From the NCBI GenBank assembly GCA_900708905.1, contig CAADRB010000008.1, forward strand, positions 3,715,033 through 3,779,032: a stretch of 64,000 bases of DNA, given 5' to 3'. Below are positions 12,441-26,589 of the stretch, piece after piece. This DNA is from Hymenolepis diminuta. Its lineage: Eukaryota; Platyhelminthes; Cestoda; Cyclophyllidea; Hymenolepididae. Below the pieces are notes generated by a model. The model did not search any database, was not told the DNA's origin, and was given only the letters and a program-made list of their open reading frames with translations. A program made the translations under genes and the position numbers. Each line of letters starts with the position of its first letter. The stretch's first letter is position 1.

Positions 12441-15400
12441 GCATAATGTTTAACCGAAGACATTTATTTGGTCTCGAAATAGACCATGTTGGAGAAATAA
12501 GTGGTAAAACTGTTCGAGTTTAGTTGTCGGTTTTACTCGGTTCATTATTTGTCAACGATTCCGGAAATTTTACTAGATTTTAAAATTATATCTGTCAAAG
12601 AGAAATGGAATCATGTAATTATTAAATATCATTTATTGACAATATTAGCTTTTATTATATGCTTTTTATTCCGCCCCATATTGAAAATAAAGTTTAACTG
12701 TGAAATTGTTTTTCCGAACTTATGATAACCTTGTACTTTGAACAGTTATTCTGAGGTAACGGAGTATCATTCAAAAATGCAGTAACGTCTTTATGATTGA
12801 CTTCTCTTATCCTCTCTTCTTATACTTGTGTGTATATTTTCAGATTGTTGGCTAGAATTACATTAATATCCTTTTTGCATTTAATTTAACTAAACTCATA
12901 TTATTTCTAAACCTTTTAATTCGGGGGATTGGTTAGTTAATCATTGTTTTCCTACCTCCTGCCTTTCTTTTAATTTAGTACACGACTTTACCTTCGCTAT
13001 TTCATATTATGACTTCATTTTTTCAACCCTGGGGTGGTGTTTCTAATATTCCTCGTCAACAGTCTTTGGCATTTATCATATCATTATATCATCATGATAT
13101 CATTATTATATCATTGTATTCCAATTCGTTGCTTTCCAGGATTGGCCTTTCAAGCCTTTTTCGGATGGGTAATTGATGCGTAATAGGCTTGAATTTCAGT
13201 TCTTTGTGACAAGATCTGACGTTCCAGAGTCCAGACTTTAGAAATCGATCTTCCGCATCTCAACGAGAGCGTATTCGAGTTTTCGTTTGACCTCCTACAT
13301 CCATATTGGTTAAAGCTAATTGACCGAAAAATTGTTGTAAGTGATCAGTCCCGTCCATCTAATTGTTGGGTGTTTCATATAGCTAAAGTACAGATGCTAG
13401 CAATAACAAATATTCCACTTAATGTTTATTGAGCTATCACTAAATATGTCCACGAAGTTTGCACTTCTCACAATCTTTTAATGGCAAGTATATAGTATTC
13501 AATTAACCGAAGGAGCGATATTGTCGACTCTTATCATTTTTCGATAAAATTTCATAAATCAAACATTATAGATATTTATAAATTCTCTTTGTGCTACTTA
13601 GTGAAGGCTGCTGTCAAGATCTGCTCTTCTCTGTAGGATGTCGTTACCGACTCTAGTTACAAGTACAAACCCAGGACACAAAATGACCCACTTTACCATG
13701 TTGAAAACGGCCAAAATTTGCACATTAATGTGTATATTTGCATTATGCACCAGTAATGTAAATAAATTCTTTTGACTAAAAGAGGATTATAAGAATCGGG
13801 AATTAAAAGGTGTAAAATAAAAAGTCTAAAATATAAGAATTAGTTTTGGAGAAAATATTTTCTTATATGTGGCAAACAGGCTCCATTAAGCGCATGTGGC
13901 GTGAGTATATGTTGCTGTTTTAAGGGGTTGGCAACGGCTGAGGCGTATGAGTGATTAATCAGAAAATTAACATCGTTTAAGACCTAAATTCCAGCAAATT
14001 TACTAATTAAATATTTATTCACACATGATTTACACAGTCTTTTTTTTGCTGGGAAAAATTCAAGATTGATCCCGAATCAGACGTGAGGTCCCAGCGGAGT
14101 GACTAATCACGAAATCCATGCTCGCGGTACGCGTCTGCCTCATTCCCTTCTTTCTTTTACAATTAAGAAGGAATTATAAATTTTCTGGTAAAATTTCGTT
14201 CCTTAACGTTCTTGTTTATGCATTCATCTTCTATTTGTTTGTCAGATACCTACAATAGAATGCCAACGTTGAAGAGTGCCACATAACAAAGAGATTGTAA
14301 TAGTAATATGAGGTAGAGTAACATATTAGACGAATAATAAAAAACGCTATGTTGTTTTGTTAGACATCGTTGTCCATAAGTTTAGTTCACATAAGCCCGT
14401 TTGTATATTTCGAAATACATTTTTCGTATTCATCGAATGATGTTGTATCTTTTTTTTTAAATTTTTTCTGAAATCGAAATTTCACTATGCTCATATGTAC
14501 TAAAAGTCAGAGTTATGGACTGCTTCCATCAGCTTTTAAACTTAGGTAATGAATTATTTTAAGACAAACACACTTCATGGTGTTAATAACAACATGAGGT
14601 GGTTCTCGATTTTCACTCTGTACGGTATTCAAAAGCCGCAAAATTTCAAGTACCTCAAGTGTTAGCGGTTATAGTATACTGTCTGAACTAATTCAAAATT
14701 GTCTTTTCATATAAATGGTAGTTGTCATTTTGAATAGCTTTCACCTCCCATTACATCACTTCACCCAGGGAACTTGTCAATGAGTTTTTATCTATGTGAC
14801 ATATGCGTACTTTATTTTAACAGATGATCAAGGTTAAGGAGTGCCTGTGATCACATGAATGAGAATTTGATTGTACGTGGTATAGCAATTATTTTAAAAC
14901 AGTTGTGGTGGCTTTTGATAAGCACTTTCTCCCGCTAAATGGTATGTTCAATTCGTACGCTGAATCCTAAATTTAAGGTTGGATTAAAAATCTGATCAAT
15001 TCGGGAAATCGCCATAGGTACAAGGGTTGACGATTCACCGTCAACGTGGTACAGGGGTTAACAATCAATTCTACCAAGTTAGAGGTCAAGAGACTAATGC
15101 TCTTCGGTGCATATCTAGTGATATGAACGTTCAATCGTTCTGGTTAAGTTTGGTCAACAGGAGGGTTGATAGAAGGCAGGTTTCTCATAAGGAAGACTAT
15201 AGGATATCTTAGTTTTACACAGTTCAAGGGTTACAAGAGAAGGAGGATTAGAAACTCTTATTAGTAAGAATATAAAGACGTTGAAGCATGGTAGGGCTGG
15301 ATATAAATAAACCACAGTCCTAATTAATTTTAACGAATGTCTGCATTTTACAGAGAGAAGTAGAAAAAGACGCTTTGAAGATTAGAAAACCACCGAGCAG

Positions 15401-16240
15401 ACGCCACTTTAGCCTTGCTATCAATTGACAACTAAAAGCTATTAGGCAGCAAGTACAGCAAAAAACTGATTGCTCAATTCTTTGAATGGACATCACTGAA
15501 TCCATCAAATTAAAAAGTTGCTTCAAAGGCACAATGTGGACAAGGGAGTGCACACTTTGGAATTACGTTAATATAAAAATGAACTCTCATGGCTTAAGTA
15601 TCAAAGAGTATTTCATTCATATAAAACTCAACCACAAAGGCGATATTTTGAGGGTTGCAGTTACTGAATCTCAAATGTGAAGGTTTGCATTCGTCCGCTT
15701 TTCCTAATCCTGCACTTTACCTTCTTATCTGCATTTTTCTGAGAGTTAAAGAAGGTACACACCCAGATTTATCAATTTCAAAGAAGTTGGGTGGTAGTAC
15801 CACTCCCAATCTTTGAATTTACAGACCTATTAGTTGGTTTAAGATTCGATTTGCAACCAGTACATTTGCATTTGCCTAGAGAGTAATCTAGTATGACGAT
15901 ATCAGCTTATATGCATTTGATGTAGGTTGATAGGAAGACCTGAAAATATATTATAATATCTAAATGAATATCTTTATTTTAAGGACTACACCTCTCCTTC
16001 ATCGAAACGAATCATTATGGTTTATGGTAATTTTCAACGTCTTGTTATACGATGATTTTCAGTACAATTCTTTGCATCTAAAATTCGGATTAATGCAACG
16101 CTGTCCTCAGTTAGCTACTTTGTTTATTTGCACAATCCGCGCTAATAATGTGGATGCATTGAAAGTTCATTAGTACTTAGTTGATAAAAGTGAACTTCAT
16201 CTGGTAGCACCTTCAGTTGATAACTACCAAACATACTAAA
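12441..16240. other. No gene seen
   Basis: A degenerate ATC/ATT-rich patch at about 13075-13125 and isolated short frames. TTTACACAGTCTTTTTTTTG at about 14030 also occurs inside the LINE relic at about 11966, so a further LINE scrap is possible. Confidence 0.5.
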
Positions 16241-17239
16241 ATGACGATCCCCAACATTCTTCAAAAGGGAGTCATGAATAATGATCAGAGAGTCAGAGAC
16301 TTTGAAAGAGTAGCGAATACTATCGAATGTTTGCCCGATTGGGTTTGTAAATTAGTTGAACAGTGCATGGATAGAATGGTTCTTCAATTTTTCGGCGACA
16401 TCACCATCACAATAATCGCACCAGTAAGTTTATTGATGCAAATTTTCGATTTAAAATATCTATTTTTCTTTATTTTATTTTATATCTTTAGAAAAATTAT
16501 CCCCGTGAGCCTGCAAGAGTGGACGATTTTAAGAGTGTTTGTCAACTAATTGGTTTGAGTAGATTTGAAACTATTGTATTCGACGCTGATGCAACAATGT
16601 TCAATGCCTCGTTTGCTTACATATTCACGAACATTTTTACAAAATTATGCGTCAAAAGGGGTTTTCCAATGCCTCGAATTGTGAGAATTCTTCAGGAATC
16701 GATAGTAAGTTATAAAGTTACGTATACCATAAGTGCCAGATAAGTAAAGTGTTAATGTATTTTACTTATCAGTGTTTTTGAAACGGATTCAGTTTATTAT
16801 AATAGAGATGCATTAAGAAAATTAATTCTGTAAGGACTACATTCAGTAGATAGTAGGAACAAGTATATAACTTTTAGCAAACAATAGATAACTTCTCTTC
16901 CCAAATCAGGATGCCAAGTGTTGAGAATAAAGCAAGGTACAGTGCAAAGCAGTTGTAAAATTTCGAGGGAGAGAAAATACCGGGGATCGGATGAGCGGGA
17001 CTATATGTGAGTGCCAAGCGTCTGGGAAGAGAGTATGGTAACGGGGTGTAAATGGTATTCATAGGCCTGCTGAGTCATGCCAAGGCGGAAAGGAGCGAAT
17101 ATCGATGAACGATATGTTGCAGGTGCGCTTTGGGCGCAGAGGAAAGAATGTACTGTTTGCAATAGCTTTACGGAAGAATCTGAACGCAAAATTATTTTGC
17201 ACAAAAGGCAATTCGAAAAAAATAATGAGAAGTATATAG
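16241..17239 (+). CDS. Unrecognised spliced gene (2 firm exons, third exon tentative)
   Basis: Exon 1 (16241-16423, 61 codons) and exon 2 (16492-16704, 71 codons) are joined in phase 0 by a 68-nt intron with a clean GTAAGT donor and a T-rich TTTAG acceptor; exon 2 again ends at GTAAGT. The encoded text looks like real protein: RVRDFERVANTIECLPDW, QFFGDITITIIAP, then KNYPREPARVDDF and IGLSRFETIVFDAD. A possible last exon 17123-17239 continues in phase 0 (VRFGRRGKNVLFAIALRKN) and stops at TAG, giving 170 aa, but its acceptor has a poor pyrimidine tract. I do not recognise the family. No signal peptide or clear membrane helix is seen. The coding could start 8 codons earlier if the AG at 16216 is an acceptor. 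Further exons may lie downstream. Confidence 0.5.
16860..17080 (-). repeat. Possible diverged LTR-like segment
   Basis: The minus strand is laid out like the LTR family above (a TATGAATACCA box, CACTCACATATAG, a pyrimidine-rich stretch). The motif CCCAAATCAGGATGC resembles CCCAAATCAAAATGC at 23868. Similarity to copy D is weak and may be chance. Confidence 0.2.
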
Positions 17240-20200
17240 AGAATTGTCTTCAACGTCATTGTTTGATACAATATGGTAATTTTTGGGAGAAGGAAAGTCA
17301 GTTTAGTCCATGGAATTCGGAGATTTTTACGTGTTTACTACTTGCCTCAGACTGTAGAACATGTGTTGTTACACTTCCATGCCTTTTGTGTTTTTCTGTC
17401 TGCAGTATGTGACAACTCTAAGTATATCAAAAAGGAGGTTTGACATTCTGAAACATGACAGTTTAATCACCCTTATCTCTTGTAGGACTTAAGGCAATCG
17501 GAAATAGGGCAATTAAATTCTCTGTAGATCGTTACGTTTGAGCAAATGGATAGCGAAAAAAGTGGCGCTTTCTTTGGTAAAGTTGCCTTTCTTTGTTCCT
17601 GACCCGTATAGTTTTACAACTTTAGGGACAGGAACACGAAATAACAAAATAATCCAGTATGGAATGAAACACCGGGATATTCACTTCGTAGTAAATAACA
17701 AGATAAGGATGTCAAGATTTTCACCTAATGTAAATTTTGGAAGCACAGAGCTGTCCGCTATCAACTTGTAATATCTAAATATTTCGAAGTTCAATTTTTA
17801 TAATTTGATTCCTGGATTTAAGTTTAACTACATGTCTGTGATATAGAGACCTTACTGATCAATTGATGTAAGTTAATCTTTAATTCATTAGCATCTCCTC
17901 ATAGCCTTCAGTAGTTAGATTTGGCTAGATAGCAGAGCTCGTTTGATTTTACTCAAGATGAACTTCGTACATGACAGACTGAATAATTTTAAGACTTCCT
18001 GAGAGTTTTGTTTGATATACTTCAAACATGATTCCATGTAAACTTTCTTTTTATTTCTCTGTTGTAACGAGTATAAGATATAAGAACTAAGGAGACAAGA
18101 GAGTCTACTTCGTTGAACCTTGGCCACGGAAGTTCTCAGAAGAATCCGCCGAATAAGCTTTTGAGGAGTCTTGGTCATATGAGAGTGTAAACCCAAGATT
18201 AGTGCAATCGCACTAAAGTGTACTTAGGAGTGCTTAAAGTCTATTGTTATTATACACAACTTTAATATTATTGTGAAGAAAAAGACTTGCCTTTTCCCTA
18301 AGTTTAAGCCGTAGGCTTTTTAAACCAGTGTATCATCTTGTAGAAATAGTAAACCACATACATGTATTATAAGTTATTGTATGACTATGTTAATTAACAA
18401 AAATTTTTTCCCTGTTCAATCCTGAATAAAGTTTGCTGTTATTGGATTGCTCGCCATTGCGTCTCCCAAATCCGATAAGTTTATGTATATTGGCTGGGAT
18501 GAAATTTCGATACAGCTTCCTCAAATTTAGGGTGAAGAGTAGAGTCCCTGACTTCCATCAAATAAAGAAATCACCACTATTTGACCAAACAAAAAATTAC
18601 AACGACAAGAATTCATTGGGTAGAAACCGGGAGGACGGTTTAAATCGATAGTCTGGAATGTAAAACATTGATAAGAAAAGATAGGCCAAAGGTTGAGCAG
18701 TCCAATAATAGCTAATCAATAAATAGAAAAATGGGGCAGTAGTTCGTGCTTGTTAGTTCAAACAGATAAAATCATTCAGAGGAGAGATACAATAGGAAGC
18801 GTGATCTAAATAAATGTATATTAAAGAACATCTTAAAAGGTAGTAAGAATGAAAGGATGCAAAAGTCAACGAGAGTAGGAAAATATGGGAGGCCGCAGAA
18901 GTGAGTTGAAGTGACCTCGTCCCACAGTGAGCACTACTCTCTTCGGCAGCACGAGACCTGAAGATAGGTATATCTCATAATCCTAGCTCCCCATTGGCCC
19001 ATATTCTGCGTCCATGTTGTCCTGATTGGTCTGAACTCTGGCTTGCGAGGTTATTAGCACGGCTTACTTCCGTTTCTTTAGTAACAACATGTGTAGTGTC
19101 TTACGACTCCTTGTAAGCCTTTAAGAACTAATGAGGTGGTTATTTCTCAACGTAAGGATTGAGGCTGCTTGGAAGTACAAATGTATTTAAGATCAAATCG
19201 AAAAAAACACAATAGAAAAATTAAGTGGAACAAGTAGCCTTGATCAGTAAGTGCGTCTATTCAAATTCCCTATACCTGTGCGTCGAATTTTAACTATTTT
19301 TTTCAATAACTGATGTAATCTTTCATTTCTTATCTATTTTAGGAAAACGAACAGCAGTGAATATCTGTCTGACAGAAGGAGAGAGCGATAGCCATCCCCA
19401 CGTTTTCCCAGAATTTGATAATATAGACCTGACACACTAGTAAAAAAACCCTCATTTTAATATTTTTCAATTATACCGCATTTGAATATAGTTCTTCTGC
19501 AAAATTTCGCTTACTTTTGAGGTTCTTCTAATTCAATCAATTACTTTCATTGTAGATCTAAGTTTTTGAACTTTATGACGTTCTTTGTCGAAACTAGTTG
19601 TAATATAGAGAAAGATTTTACTCGTAAAGAAAAGAAATAATATTAAGGACTTGAGTTAAAACCAGTAAATTGCATTATTACCTCAGATCGACTTTGACTT
19701 TCGGTTTTCAGTGACCCTGGGGCTTACCCCTATTTGAAAATCGGTTTCCCATCCACCATATTCTTTTCTTTCCGTATTTTATTCATTCCTGAGGCTTTAA
19801 GGAATTTGTTGACTTTTCAGCTGTCAAACACCGGGTTACTGAGTAGTACTTTTTAATCTACATCTAAGTGTCCTATTTACAAGACTGCACCTTTCTCTCC
19901 AGCGTTCCGCATTCGCCTCAGTACTTTACAAAGTACTCTTATTTCAAAATTTACGATTCTGAAAGATTATCTGAGTTCACCTTAGATGAGCTTTATTGAG
20001 CTCTGTTATTTACGTTCACACCATCCCCCTGGTTTCTTCGCTATTAAAATATATAATGTAGAGGTTTAAATAGCAGCTTATGTCAACTAACAGCCTCGTA
20101 AATTTAAAGATGACAATGTCATAACTACCCAATCCTTCGAAATTAGTAAATTTGTACGTATGTCTTCTACATTCTGATAAATATAACTGTGCTTGTGAAA

Positions 20201-21439
20201 AGCGGGATAATAATATACGAAAAAAACTTTAAACTTTTATAATATTTGCAACTCTCATACAGACGTCCATGATATATAACTTTAACATATCGCGATCCTG
20301 TCAAATGCAAAAGCCATGAAGACCCTTTGGACAAAGCATCGCCAATTGCAACACTGGTTTTGCAGAAATCGTTGGGTTCAATATGAAAATCTCCAAAATT
20401 GACATTCATTTGGGCTTTACTTAATAAATGGAATACTAAAAGTCATATAACTCTTGTCCATGTCGTATCAGTTCTACAGCTCTTTAAATTTATAGACTTA
20501 ATAATAATACACCACCAACTTTTTCACTGCAAAAAGTTTTGATTTTCGAATGAATTACTTGATCGGTGTCCTTTAGCACTTACAAAAACTGTTATTATCT
20601 TTTAAGTTCTTACAGAAAATCAAATAAACGTATGATTGAATTTATCAGCTATAAAAGAGAGAGTTCATTAGTATTGTTATTAGTGGCTACGGTAAAGCAA
20701 AATACTTCTAATCGTCTCGATTTTTGGGAAGGCATCTTTGTAAATCTGTACAATATAGAAATTCGGTCAAAGCCAGCGGTAAGGTAAAAAGAGTACTTAT
20801 TCATTTAATTTCTAAATTCACATTATTGCCATTACTTACTTGGTTTATTTCATGGCTTCTCGTTCTAAAGTTTCAAAATTCGAATTCCTAGGACCCAAAA
20901 CAATTTCCATTTTCGCGAAGTCCAGTACTTATTGATATTTGATTGGTTCCTACTGATGTTCCAATCATGTTTTTCTGATGTTTAAGACAATAATGTTAAT
21001 GGGAGGAATGACCAATGAGGATCAAGACTTCAAGAGCATGAAATGGACAAGGAAAACCATGAATAAAGGTAACTTTAACAAAAGAATTACAAATAGGAAA
21101 TGAGAGAAATAAGAATGAATGGAGGGACACAACAATTCCATAACTATAGAATATACGAACTTCACACATTTCAGGTGATAAATTACAAATGATTGCAAAA
21201 TCTTTATAAGCAACGTTTCTTATTTCATGCACATTGAAGAACACTGTGGGTACAAGACAAAAATTAGATATATCTGAATTTGCTGCAACTGAGTTCAACT
21301 ACCGAGAAATTTTTAACATAGAGTATTCGTCATTAGATTTTCGAGGAAGGATAAACGAGGTTTGCACTCAGTACTTTGTACTACTATCTTGAAATTATTA
21401 TGCAGGGTGAGTAAGACATCTTAGGGTACCTACGCACTT
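17240..21439. other. No gene seen
   Basis: Short frames only. The patch 18880-19100 is more GC-rich than its surroundings and could be an old repeat, but no coding signal was found. Confidence 0.5.
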
Positions 21440-21600
21440 TTAGGAAAAGCAGAAGATGAAACTGTTAATAGTTGAAACTTACAATTTCTTATAACAAAAC
21501 AAATAAACATAATAGATTTTATTATAGATATCCTCCGGCTTCTGTCACCGACTCAATTCGAGTCCGAAGGCGAGTGACTGTTCTGGTCAACTACTAATCA
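21440..21600 (-). mobile_element. Mariner 3'-end fragment, copy 3
   Basis: About 150 bp match the 3' end of copy 1 (about 890-1050), including the last codons of the transposase (CTCAATTCGAGTCCGAAGG region) and the AT-rich tail with the GTTGAAACTTA stretch. Only the end of the element remains. Confidence 0.65.
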
Positions 21601-21849
21601 AGCACATATATACATCTTGATACGCTTAATTACAAGATTTGTTTCATTTTACGGCTATTTATGAAGGTTATCCTTGCGTTAACAGTCTATTATTTTCACT
21701 CACTTGATTTCACACTCTGCAAGCTGATTTCCAAATCTTGCGCCCTCCCTGACATTAAAGCCCCAGAAAAGTAAAGCATCTATACAAATATTTCATCATA
21801 AGTTTGTAATATTATTGCTGTGGTTAGAGTAAGACGATGAACCGATCTG

Positions 21850-22320
21850 GATTGTAGAAGTTAAAACTATAGCTAACGGCTAACGACATCAACAACAGTT
21901 TCAAATGTTGAACACAAAGATTGCGTAGGCCGACATGTATTGATCAAGCCACAGTGAAGTTTCAAACGAGTAAAATAGAGGGATGCGGAACGAGGGAGAT
22001 GAAAGGAAATGTCGAGCTATTGAATGACAAGCGTGTGTCTGCGTGTGTATATGTGCGTATGTGTGTGGAAGTATGAAGACAGTTTATGTAAGTCACTTGG
22101 ACAAGGACGCGCGAGATGACATACTTTTAATGAAATGGGAAGATTACAGAAAGGGAGAAATCGATCAATTCGAAGAGACATGATGGATAGAGGTTTTACT
22201 TCATAGAGATATAAAGACGTCACAATGGCTTCGTGGACGAAAAACCAAAGAATATTCATAGGGAACGCGATTATAGAGTAATTCCGGAAAATTCATGGAG
22301 TCATTCTTCAACATTATTTA
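21850..22320 (-). mobile_element. LTR-family copy A (solo LTR)
   Basis: Reverse complement of the copy at 26590-27060: they share CGCGTCCTTGTCCAAGTGAC versus GCGTCCCCATCCAAGTGAC, a CA-rich CACATATACACAC segment, a cytosine-rich stretch and a TCAATACAT motif in the same order and spacing. No flanking coding region remains, so it is probably a solo LTR. Confidence 0.6.
22029..22072. repeat. GT-rich, imperfect (TG)n within LTR copy A
   Basis: TG/GTGTGT runs with interruptions. The corresponding CA-rich segment in copy D shows that it belongs to the LTR family rather than being an independent microsatellite. Confidence 0.7.
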
Positions 22321-25300
22321 TTTTTTGCCTAATTTTGGATAATGAATGTTTAAATAATCATTTAAATAGTTTTAGTTAATGTCAATTTGCTCATCACTTT
22401 CCATTCAATAAGATTATTTTAAGATTTTATTCAAACAGCACACCAAATTCAGTTTTATCTTGAAGGAAGCGTTATCAAGAAAGGTCCTTATTATGAAAAA
22501 TATCATAAAGCAGGTTATATAAAAGTCGTGAAGTCTATGAGAAAGATGCATTTGGAAATAAGGGTCAAGAAGCGTACAGGGTACAAAGGATAAGAGGAAT
22601 CTGGCGTCTTGCACTGATGACCACAGCTCTCAACTTTTAATGGTACGTGAAGATGAGTATATCCTGATCTCTCCTTTTCGGCTTTTCCCGTTGGTCCACG
22701 CTCTATAATCCTTCCCACCCCCCTCTCTATTAAGCGTACTGACGCTACCGTGGTTCCCGTCTTATTAATGGTCTTAGTGTTTATAATGTCAATGACATTG
22801 AAAACCCGTTCCTATTCATTAATATTAATAAGAAGAGGAAGAAATGAGTTAATTTTGAATATGAGAATTGAATACTTATCTCGGGCCTTCTTCAGAATCT
22901 GAATCTAACTTTTACAATTCTAGTGAGGACGAAGAAGAATACTGAGGCGGATAATTGGAAGTCGTTATGTTTTTAATCTAGGCTTTACGCTCACCTTTCT
23001 CCTCTAATCCCCATACTCCTTCCTAATTTCCTTTTCATGCGTTTTATTTTTATATTTGAATCTTCCCCTTACTTATCATCTTGTAAGTAAAAAGTGTCCA
23101 ACTTACCTTTTTCTATCCTGCGCGTAGTAAATTCACTGCATATTATTCTGCACTATTGGTTCCCCAAAAATTTTCCTGTTATCTTATTCCACTTACGAAG
23201 TATCGAACCCTCGAATGTAGTTACCAATTCAGGAGTGCAGATGATGGTCATCAGCCTATTCTTCTGGTTTTTATTCGTTTAGCCATGGATCGCCCACACT
23301 GCAACCTCTATTTAGCTTTCCTCTTGGCCCATATTTCACCTATTGCTTTCGTTAGCTCAAATGGAGACAAATTTAGCAATAACTTAGCGCTAAGTCACCT
23401 TCTGATGGTTTCTCAATTAGCCTTCAAAATGATCGCTGTGGCTCCGCTCTCATTTTTATTTGTTGTAAGAGATATAAAATTTTCACAACCTTAAGTCAAT
23501 CCCCTAAACATTGTCTTTGTCTAGATTCAAATCGATATAAAATATAAACTAACTGTTAACAGAGGTAAATAAAAGGAAAGTAGACGGAATGTAAATCGGA
23601 ACATCTTAAATTGAAAAGTGGAGGAAGGATAGCGTCACTAATTCGTGATCTGCGTATTCTCAATCCTTTCAAGTTAGTCTTTCTCAGATTATGGAATTAA
23701 ACAGTCCCGGCAGTTTGATGCATTTCTGTTTGGACAACATTGTTACTACTCAATGTCCAATCAAAAAGGACACACTTTAACTTGCTGGATTGTTAGAGTG
23801 AAGTCACGAAAAATTTTAGAGCTAGTACGACTAATAACCAGTGATAACATCAGTCAATCGCATTTCCCAAATCAAAATGCTGAGAATTGTGAGTAGGCCG
23901 TATTATGTTTTACAACAGCAATCAAACTTCAGGAAAGTGAGCTCTTACATCGCACATCTTCATATTAGCGTTTCTGGGAAAGCGGAGGCAAAATAGCTCA
24001 CCTTTTCATAAAAAATTTGCTAATGGATATTTCAACTAACGCTCTTCCACATTTCTGCTTTTTTATAAACAGCTATGTTGTCTTAGATTTTTCTTTTACC
24101 TTTCCACTTTCTATTCATTTTCCACTGACTCGATTAGTTCATCAACCAATTTCTAATGACCTCATTTCACGTTCTCGTGGTGCCAAAAATTAGCCATAAA
24201 TACAGGCCTGAATTTTTGAAATTCATTATTTCGATGTCATTAACAGTTGATATTTTCTTAAAATTAAGTTCCATTAGCTTGTTTTATCCGTTTACTGAGA
24301 TTGCTATATCTGCACTAAAGCGAATTGTCCTTAAAGAAGAGTTGTTTCATCTGAAAGGGTTGAGATTTACTTCAACTTCTCTCCTACTGATAAAAAGCAT
24401 ACAACTGATATTATAAAATAGGCATATAGGAAAAACGAAGCTTAGTGATCTAGGTTTAGATCTGGACTGTCTCTTTTATGCTATTGTAACCTTCACAACT
24501 CAGGAAAATGAAGGAGGCAATTGAAAGATTGAAATCGTGAAAAATTAAGGAAAGATAAAATTGAAAAATGAGAATTGAACAGGGAGATGTAGAAGGTGTC
24601 TCAGATAAATAAGCCACCTAACTCTATCATAAAAGCAATCGATTTCGATCTTTCTGAAAATAATATCGTAGACACGAATTAGTGTTTTAAGGAAATTAAG
24701 TTCTGAAAAATATTCAGAGGATATAAGAGAAAAAGTAATAAATGCAGAAACAATTGTTTCATTTAAATATTTAACAAATGCAATTTTATTGTAGATAAAA
24801 CCCAAGTATCCTACAAGATATTCGACTTAAATTCCCGTGGGAGAGTAAAAATTGAAGGAATCTTCTAACCTTAACAAAATTTACCAGAATGAGAGAAAAC
24901 ACATCATCTTCCGCATTACGCACTGCGTATGGAGAAGAATATTAAAAGAACAACTCTGGTAAATCGAATATAATGTTGAATGATCTTAAAAAATGCTCTA
25001 CTATCATCTCCCTTTTCCAAATCTAAGAATCTCAACTTCACACTGCCATCAGCTATTTAACTTGTGCCACTTTTTATCCGTAAAAAACCGTTATTTCGCT
25101 GCTTCCGTCAATAAAACTCATTTGAAATCTTCGGAAATAAATGAAGTAACCCGAAGTATAATGACTTTTGGACTATTTTGCTATCGTTATTTGAAGAGAG
25201 CATCATTATTTAATAATATTATTATTGCTGTCCGGAGTAAAAAATATCAATTAGATTACAAGAAAGTATCTTAACATAGGAAATAGTAAAAAAGGGTGAA

Positions 25301-26589
25301 TAGAAATTTGTAGTATCTGCCCCCACTGATTCATATATCTACTCGGTCCCTCTGCATGGTGTACATGCTGACTCGTACGCAATCGTCAGTTGGTGATTTT
25401 TGATTGGTTGTTTATCCAACAAACACATCAAGACCCGCACGGGATAAAACTAATCAGCCCCTCAAAGTGTATTTTATATTGCCTGGCTATCACAGTCCAG
25501 GTTGCCTTTGTTCAGTATTGATGCATTAACCTTTTTTCTCATTTCGTCCTCCTAATCCTCCATTCTAAATGACGGAGGAAGGCATTATGAAAATAAATTC
25601 AGAGTATTGCAAGCATCCGTATTCATTTGAATTTTGATTTCAGGTTGCACACTTTTGATCGGTATTGTTAATTGCTTCGTGCAACGAAACTCCGAATTTG
25701 TTCCTTGAGTTCCTGAGTGAGTTCATACTCTCGATAACCAAAGCTTATTCACGATTACTAGATTAATTATGATAGTCGGTCATAAAATTATAATTATGAT
25801 GTTGCAAGAAAAGTAAGAAATGTCAGTAATTTCATTATTGTGTTTAATGAAAATATAGTAAGCGCTTAAATTCTCAGTATTAATAGTAAAATGAGTATAT
25901 ATGCTCCATATTAAAATAGTTCAATTTTCTTTCTGAAAAGAAGTTCTGCACACAAAGCTAAATCACCCTAGATTTAAAACAGGCTGGCACTATAATATCT
26001 GTACGTGCTTATCGAGGTACAATTTTATCACTACACTAGGTATGACAAAATATTAATCCCTTTTTCATTATCGAAAAGGAACCGAAATCTTCTAAGAGTA
26101 AAATTAATACAGGATCAAGGAGAGGGAATCGAAAAGATACTGTTGTACTTCATTTGAATTTTGCATTCGAATTATATCGCATTTACTTTAATTGGAAGTT
26201 CACGGCTTTATGCTCCAAGATTAAAATTTCATGATTCGTCAGCTGAGTTACGGAGCAAATTCCTGGCGACAACGGCCATGCTCATTTACTGGTTGAATTA
26301 ATAGGATAGTCGGTCTTGTTACTCCCATTCATTTTACTTTCAATAGCTGAGAACAGAGGATGAAAACAACGTTTGTGCTTTTAACATATTCTTATAATCC
26401 TTCAGCATGATTGAGCAGGAAGATAAGATTAGCAAAATAATTTAAAAAATATAGTTTACTCAACGTGACCGATTATTTTAGTCACTTAAAAGGTTACAGT
26501 CTCGTAAACTCTTGTTTCCAAAATATCGAAGGATGAATCCCTTACGTCATCGCTAATCGCCAAAATTTGATTCTCTCGTCCTCACAGTA
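22321..26589. other. No gene seen
   Basis: Several 60-112 codon frames exist (for example at 23156, 24156 and 24993), but none shows splice-site support or family motifs. Confidence 0.5.

Noticed and set aside
17077..17412. 111-codon plus frame
   Set aside because: It overlaps the tentative third exon of the unknown gene in another frame and has no better support. It is an alternative to that exon, but lacks an upstream phase match.
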